Assembly (NCBI GenBank): GCA_020536535.1
Contig: JAHLWZ010000807.1
Coordinates: forward strand, 62,001-126,000
Origin: Pelomyxa schiedti
Taxonomy: Eukaryota > Evosea > Pelobiontida > Pelomyxidae
Reading direction: 5' to 3'
Length of the DNA stretch: 64,000 bases
The notes beneath the pieces are model-generated. The model was not told the DNA's origin, made no database searches, and saw nothing but the letters and a program-made list of their open reading frames with translations. Below, in pieces: positions 59,178 through 64,000 of this stretch. Made by a program: the position numbers and the translations under genes. Within the stretch, counting starts at the first letter, position 1, and each line of letters begins with the position of its first letter.

Positions 59178-59669
59178 GCTTCCTCTTCTAGGGGGAGATC
59201 CGAATGCCGGTGTCTCCTGGTGCATCACACACCAATGATACTTTGGTTTTTTCTTTTTTTTTTTTTTTTTCTTTCCTTCCCTCTTCCACGTTTCGTAGTC
59301 AATCAGCGAAATGTCAAAGCACAAAGTGATCGGTTTCGTCCTGCCCGAGTGTTACCACTGAGGTACAGAACCTGAAATTTCCCCTGCCAAAGTACACTGT
59401 TGTTGGCACATTTTTCCGTAGACAACAGGTACAGGGGTCGTCCAGTTAACAAAAGATCCACAAGGAAGATTGGGAACCCAAGATGGAACGAAGCACACGT
59501 CAACTGTCAAGTGTAATTTTATTTCCTACCGAGTGTAAGTCTGTTTCACTTAACCGTGCTAAGTTCCCATGCCGCAGAAATTACCACATTTCCCAAATCA
59601 CAATTCCGTGTACTGTTTTCCAAACAAAACAACGCAACAACAAAAACCCCAAACGAGCCTCCAGGGCAA
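59178..59669. promoter_or_regulatory. Divergent region glutaredoxin-like / NPC1-like
   Basis: 492 bp between starts. It includes a T17 run (59254-59270). No regulatory motif recognised. Confidence 0.5.
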
Positions 59670-62600
59670 ATGTCATCATCCTCGTCACCCTCTTCCTCGT
59701 CGTCATCGTCCTCACAAGAACACCATCATCACACACGGCATACTGGTAAACACAGAAACCACGAGCACCACAGCCGTCACGATCACAAACACAACGAAAT
59801 AGCACCAGAGAACAACCGGGAGAACTCTTCTTCTAGAAGCAGGCACGAAAAGGACGAAGAGCAGGGGAGTAAAACCACCACAGACATCATGATTGCTGAC
59901 GAACAGAGCGCTAAATCTGCTGACGGGAATGAGACTGAGAACCCATCTCAGTCTTCAGTCTCTGTGGAGGGGACTGAAAAGCTGCCGTGGAGTATGAGAC
60001 TGAAGAAGTTTTTCTATGGGGTTTTCAGAGAGGCCCTGTTGGCAAAGCTTCTGGCTGCCCTGCTTGCCAAATTGGGCAGATTCAATTCCAGGCACCCTTT
60101 TTTGGTGATTGGAATAGGTTCCACTATCGCTATAGGGCTTGCCTTTGGATTATTTGCCGCTGAGGTAGAAAGCAGGCCTGTGGCTCTATGGGTTCCGGCT
60201 CACATCAGGAGCAATGAGGAAAGAAAGTTCTATGATAAAACATTCAGCCCATTTTTCCGCATTGAGCAGATTATTACTACTGCCCCTGCGGAGGGTGATA
60301 ATGCCCTAGAGACGGACACACTACTGGAAATGCTCGAGCTAGAAAACCTCGTTTATAATATAAGTGTAATGCACCAGGGCAGAAGTTACACACTGAATGA
60401 CATATGCTATCGGCCTACTTCTTTTGCCCCATGTGTGGCCCAGACAGTGCTGGACTATTGGTATGATAAGCCAACACAGAAGCACAGTGCTCAGAAAATT
60501 GAAGATGATACCGACCTGTTTTACACCGTGGCCCACGCTGCAAAGACTCCGCTTGGGAACCCAATAATGAGAGACAATGTTGTGTCACCGATTCTTAATG
60601 ATATCAACCCCACATTAAAACCTTGCTTTCTGACAACTTACCTGGTGCGGAACACTGATGAGCTAAGGGGGGCAGCGGAAACCTGGGAGAGGGAGTGGCT
60701 GAAAGTGTTGGAAGCGAAACAACCACTACTGAACCGATCAAGCATCTGGTATGCCGCAGAGGTGCGAATATCCCCACTTTATCATCCAAATATCCCATAG
60801 AAATATAAAGAAATTGATTCCCAAATAACGGAGTAAATCACTGAGTTCATGGAGAAAAGGTTTCAATTCAAGACGAACTGAAAAAAGAGATCTCTGCCGA
60901 TTCATATGTCATTGCATCTAGCTATATAATTATGTTTATTTACGTTGGGATCACGCTTGGCAAATTGAATCCAGTTCACTCCAAATTCATAATTGGATTT
61001 GCAGGAGTCTTTATAATCGTTATAGCAATTGTTTCAGCGTTTGGTTTTTCGTCTCTCATCAGCATACCTTTTTCTCCAATAAGGTTTGAATGAACTTTCA
61101 TCGTAATGTTTGTTTGACCTGTTAATGCAGTGCCCAAGTTGTACCTTTTCTTGTACTAGCTACAGGAATTGATGACATGTTCATAATTGTGAATGGCTAT
61201 CATGAACTGGAGGAAAATGAGCGGGCTGCAGAAGAAGGTACTATTTAGCATAATTAATATTTGAAATTAATTGCCTTTCAAGGGGAGAATGAAAGTGAAG
61301 AGGAAAAAGCCGAAAGGGCGAGAAAAGAAAGGAAACGACTCAAATCAATGTCCTCAAAAGAGTTGTGGGCAGTTGTGGAAGAGAAAATGGGAAGAACTCT
61401 TGCCCATATTGGTCCCAGCCTCACATTATCACAAGGCTCCAATTTTATTGGAATGATGGTTGGCAGGTTTGTAAATATCCAAAACCTTCAATGATAACAA
61501 GGCTAGTGTTACAGGAATGCCCGCCATGAATATGTTTTGCTGGCAAGCTGGCTTTGCCGTCATTATGGTACTATTTCTTGAGTTGACTGTATTCTGTAGT
61601 TTTGTAGCTCTGGACGCTTTCAGAGAGTTGGTTGATACCCTTTATCCTCTATCCTTCATGACAGTATTCAGTCTTACCGTGTGGACCTTTTGTGCTGCAT
61701 CAAACTTGACCCTGAAAAATATGAAAGCAAGAGTGTGGCTTGTGATTGCAAGTGCAAAAAATGGCTGCAAATGGGAATAGTTCGCAAGTTTATCTCGGAC
61801 TACTTGACACCTTTTATCCTTCATAAATATTTCCGCTGGGGAGTTGTAAGTAAACCTCGTTCCTCGTAGTTTTGGCCTTTGAACCTTTTTATCAGATTGG
61901 AGTCTTTTTAGCTTTATTTGGTGTAAGCATCTGGGGTACTACGACAGCTGAAATGGGCCTTGGCGTGAACGACGTCATGCCTAGGGGCTCCTATGTTGTC
62001 CCTTTCAATGACCATCGTGAGGATTACTTTGGACACCTCGGTTGATATTCCGAGTATTGGCATTTTGTGACCGTTTCTAGGTCCCCCTGTGTATCTTGTT
62101 TTTGGAGAGCATGCCTACGAAACAAACGAAATTCAAGATGAAATAACTTCCTTGGAGGATAGTCTTGCTGCCAGTGAATATACGCAAGATAAAATACTTT
62201 CTTGGTTAGATGACTACATGTATGTAATGCTAACTTGTTACCTTGAATAATGTGCATCAAGAGTCTGGTGCGTATCCATGCACGGGAAAAACATGACTAT
62301 TGACCCCATTAACCCCACTAAACGGCGTATACCTCCTGCCGATTTTCTGCCTTGGCTTCATGACTTTCTCAGTGATAATGTGACCACAATGTCGCCCCTT
62401 GGTCTTAATATCCTTCTTTCTCCTTCATATCTTAGTAACAGTTAAAATAGGTCCTTCTCATAAAGAGGATATTACATTCGACCCAGTAACTGGGAATATT
62501 ACTGCCAGTAGGGTTTTTGGTTACTACATTGGTCTAACAAGTTCCCAAAGTAATCTCCAGGTTGTAATTCTCTTTACCAAAATCACTACAGTGTATGTCG

Positions 62601-63482
62601 ATGCGATGAATGAAGTTAGGGATAGAACGGATCCATCTCCTCTTCACCCTGATAAAGTTGGGAAGCCCCTATTTCCGTATTCTGTTTACTATGTATTCTT
62701 TGAGCAGTACAACATTCTGTGGTTTGAACTACTTCAAAATTTCTTGATTACCCTTGGTGTGACTGCTGGTTGATCCCCTTCGCCATTTAGTCATCGTAAT
62801 TACAGTTATCATTTTTGTTGTTTGCCTTCTTCTACTTGGCTCATGGATTGGAACTACCATTGTCATAGTTTTGCTTATTCTCGAACAGGTTGATATTCTA
62901 GGTCTAGGTGAGCTACCAAATCTTTACACCCTGAACCTAACTGTGATATTTTCCAGCCACTTTATGGGGAATAAATATGAATCCCGTAGTTGTGTGCAAT
63001 ATGGTATGCGGAAAGTCAACTCAAATTAATAAAAAGGCTAATCCTAAAAAATCCAGTGCATGGTCACAGGTATATGTGTGGAATTTACCCCACACATTGT
63101 ATGGGCAGCCGGAACCCGAGAACTGAAAGGCAAATCCGCCAAAGAGAAGACCAGATATGCACTCAGGGAAATGGGTCCCAATGTCACACAAGGAGCCTTT
63201 TCCACACTGCTTGGAATCATTGTTCTGAGCTTTGCTAAATACGAACTGTTCCGGTATGAATACTCTACCAATAATTCTTTTCACTGACAATATTTTTACT
63301 TCAGAACACTCTTTTTCCGCTTGTACCTTCTGTCTCTCGGAATTGCTTTTCTTCACGCCGTCGTTTTACTGCCAGTTGTAATGTCTATATTCTTACGGTC
63401 TCCAAAGACCTGGTGCAAAAGTGGTTCTGAAAAAAATGATGCAGTTATGGTAGAACTGGAGACCAAACCCTCTTCACAATGA
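59670..63482 (+). CDS. NPC1/Patched-like RND transporter
   Basis: ATG 59670 begins a cytosolic Ser run, a His-rich stretch (QEHHHHTRHTGKHRNHEHH) and an acidic linker. The first helix is HPFLVIGIGSTIAIGLAFGL. The first lumenal domain matches NPC1 (VPAHIRSNEERKFYDKTF, FRIEQIITTAP, CYRPTSFAPCVAQTVLDYW). The sterol-sensing block follows (VLATGIDDMFIIVNGYHELE, GPSLTLSQGSNFIGMM, MPAMNMFCWQAGFAVIM), with a charged Glu/Lys insert at about 61.28-61.35 kb. The second lumenal domain (SYVVPFNDHREDYFG, VYLVFGEHAYE) and last helices end with VVLPVVMSIFLRSP and a short tail. The N-terminal cholesterol-binding NPC1 domain is absent. Likely moves sterols or lipids across endolysosomal membranes; substrate inferred. 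Many short introns. Confidence 0.88.
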
Positions 63483-63564
63483 CACAAAAACCAAGAAGTA
63501 ATAGTAACAATAAAAAAAGTTTTGTGTAATACTTTGGATTGAAATGCAAGGAGGTTTTAAAAGG

Positions 63565-64000
63565 TTAAGGGTTACTACTTCCAGTTTTACAGACGAGAGC
63601 AAGAACTTCCGCAACAGTTTCCATTATGCTGCTGTTTTTTATTGCTGTTGGGAATTGTTCAAGGAGTGCAGCCAGAACATCAGAACCCTCTTTGACCAAC
63701 AAAGGGTGTTCACTTCGGGCAAGGAACAGTGCACTGTCAATTGCACCACCTCCCACATTGACAAGGTTGTCAATAAGTTCGGCGTGGACTGTTCCTGGTT
63801 GCATTAGAACGCCCAGAATCTTCACCATAATGCGGCAGGATTCGAACTGAACCCTGATGTCACGTGGCTTTTTGCTTGTTGCGGGGGTGCTGGTTGTGGA
63901 TTCCGCTCTAGGTGAAGATGTAGAGGAAGATGTGGTTGTGGATGTGGATGTAGTTGTGGATGTAGCTGTTGTTGCCTCGTCTTCTGGTTTGTTGTCTTCC
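63565..64000 (-). CDS. C-terminal part of an unknown protein (5' end outside window)
   Basis: One open frame enters from the right edge and stops at TAA 63565. It starts with a Glu/Asp then Ser/Thr-rich linker (TSTTTSSSTSSPRAES). A helical end follows: VQFESCRIMVKILGVLMQ, LIDNLVNVGGGAIDSALFLA, LLVKEGSDVLAALLEQFPTA, IMETVAEVLALVCKTG. The paired helices resemble armadillo/HEAT repeats. Only about 144 residues are visible, so no family is named. Confidence 0.7.
   Translation of the reverse strand, partial: EDNKPEDEATTATSTTTSTSTTTSSSTSSPRAESTTSTPATSKKPRDIRVQFESCRIMVKILGVLMQPGTVHAELIDNLVNVGGGAIDSALFLARSEHPLLVKEGSDVLAALLEQFPTAIKNSSIMETVAEVLALVCKTGSSNP

Overview
The window is nuclear DNA from a protist. 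The genes are dense and lie on both strands. They are split by many short introns, mostly about 35-60 nt, with GT-AG ends and a few GC-AG ends. All genes can be read with the standard code. The gene set points to an amoebozoan: actin, WASH1, a ROCO kinase, tyrosine-kinase-like kinases, an RNF213-like AAA ATPase, UBA2, an SR splicing factor and Spinster/NPC1-like transporters. One single-exon protein (38702-39943) recalls a multicopy Archamoebae family, so a Pelomyxa-like archamoeba is my best guess. That is an inference which I cannot check here.

Layout. 1-11169 (-) is a giant RNF213-like gene that runs off the left edge. It diverges from UBA2 (11408-13869, +). Two secreted or surface proteins follow on the minus strand: a beta-helix-like protein (13906-16015) and a plant-type LRR protein with a hydrophobic tail (16854-19964). 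A small MYND-finger candidate lies between them. 20271-29125 (-) is a very large ROCO kinase. It diverges from an RCC1-Sec7-PH protein (29340-32711, +), which is followed by WASH1 (32978-34805, +). Next come a multi-pass membrane protein (35065-36517, -), actin (37081-38301, +) and the single-exon family gene.

The right half holds a membrane-anchored GH20 hexosaminidase (40070-42642, -) diverging from a Spinster-like MFS carrier (42983-44911, +). A 1.4 kb gap without a convincing gene follows. Then come a dual-specificity phosphatase with a UBA domain (46293-47813, +), a proline-rich TKL kinase (47937-52278, -), a zinc deaminase (52327-53378, -), an unknown helical protein (53437-55032, -), a secreted GH16 enzyme (55220-56115, -), an SRSF7-type factor (56662-57521, -), a glutaredoxin-like protein (57925-59177, -), an NPC1/Patched-like transporter (59670-63482, +), and the C-terminal end of an unknown gene (63565-64000, -).

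There is no operon-like logic. Shared themes are signalling and actin/endosome dynamics (ROCO, ARF-GEF, WASH, actin, phosphatase, kinase) and lysosomal degradation and export (GH20, Spinster, NPC1-like, GH16). The most unusual items are the ROCO kinase with a degenerate Rho-like domain at its N-terminus and a Cys-rich finger at its C-terminus, the RCC1-Sec7-PH fusion, the DSP-UBA fusion, the stand-alone deaminase, and the recurring GC-AG introns. Gene coordinates span introns. Internal exon borders were worked out by eye, only where stated.
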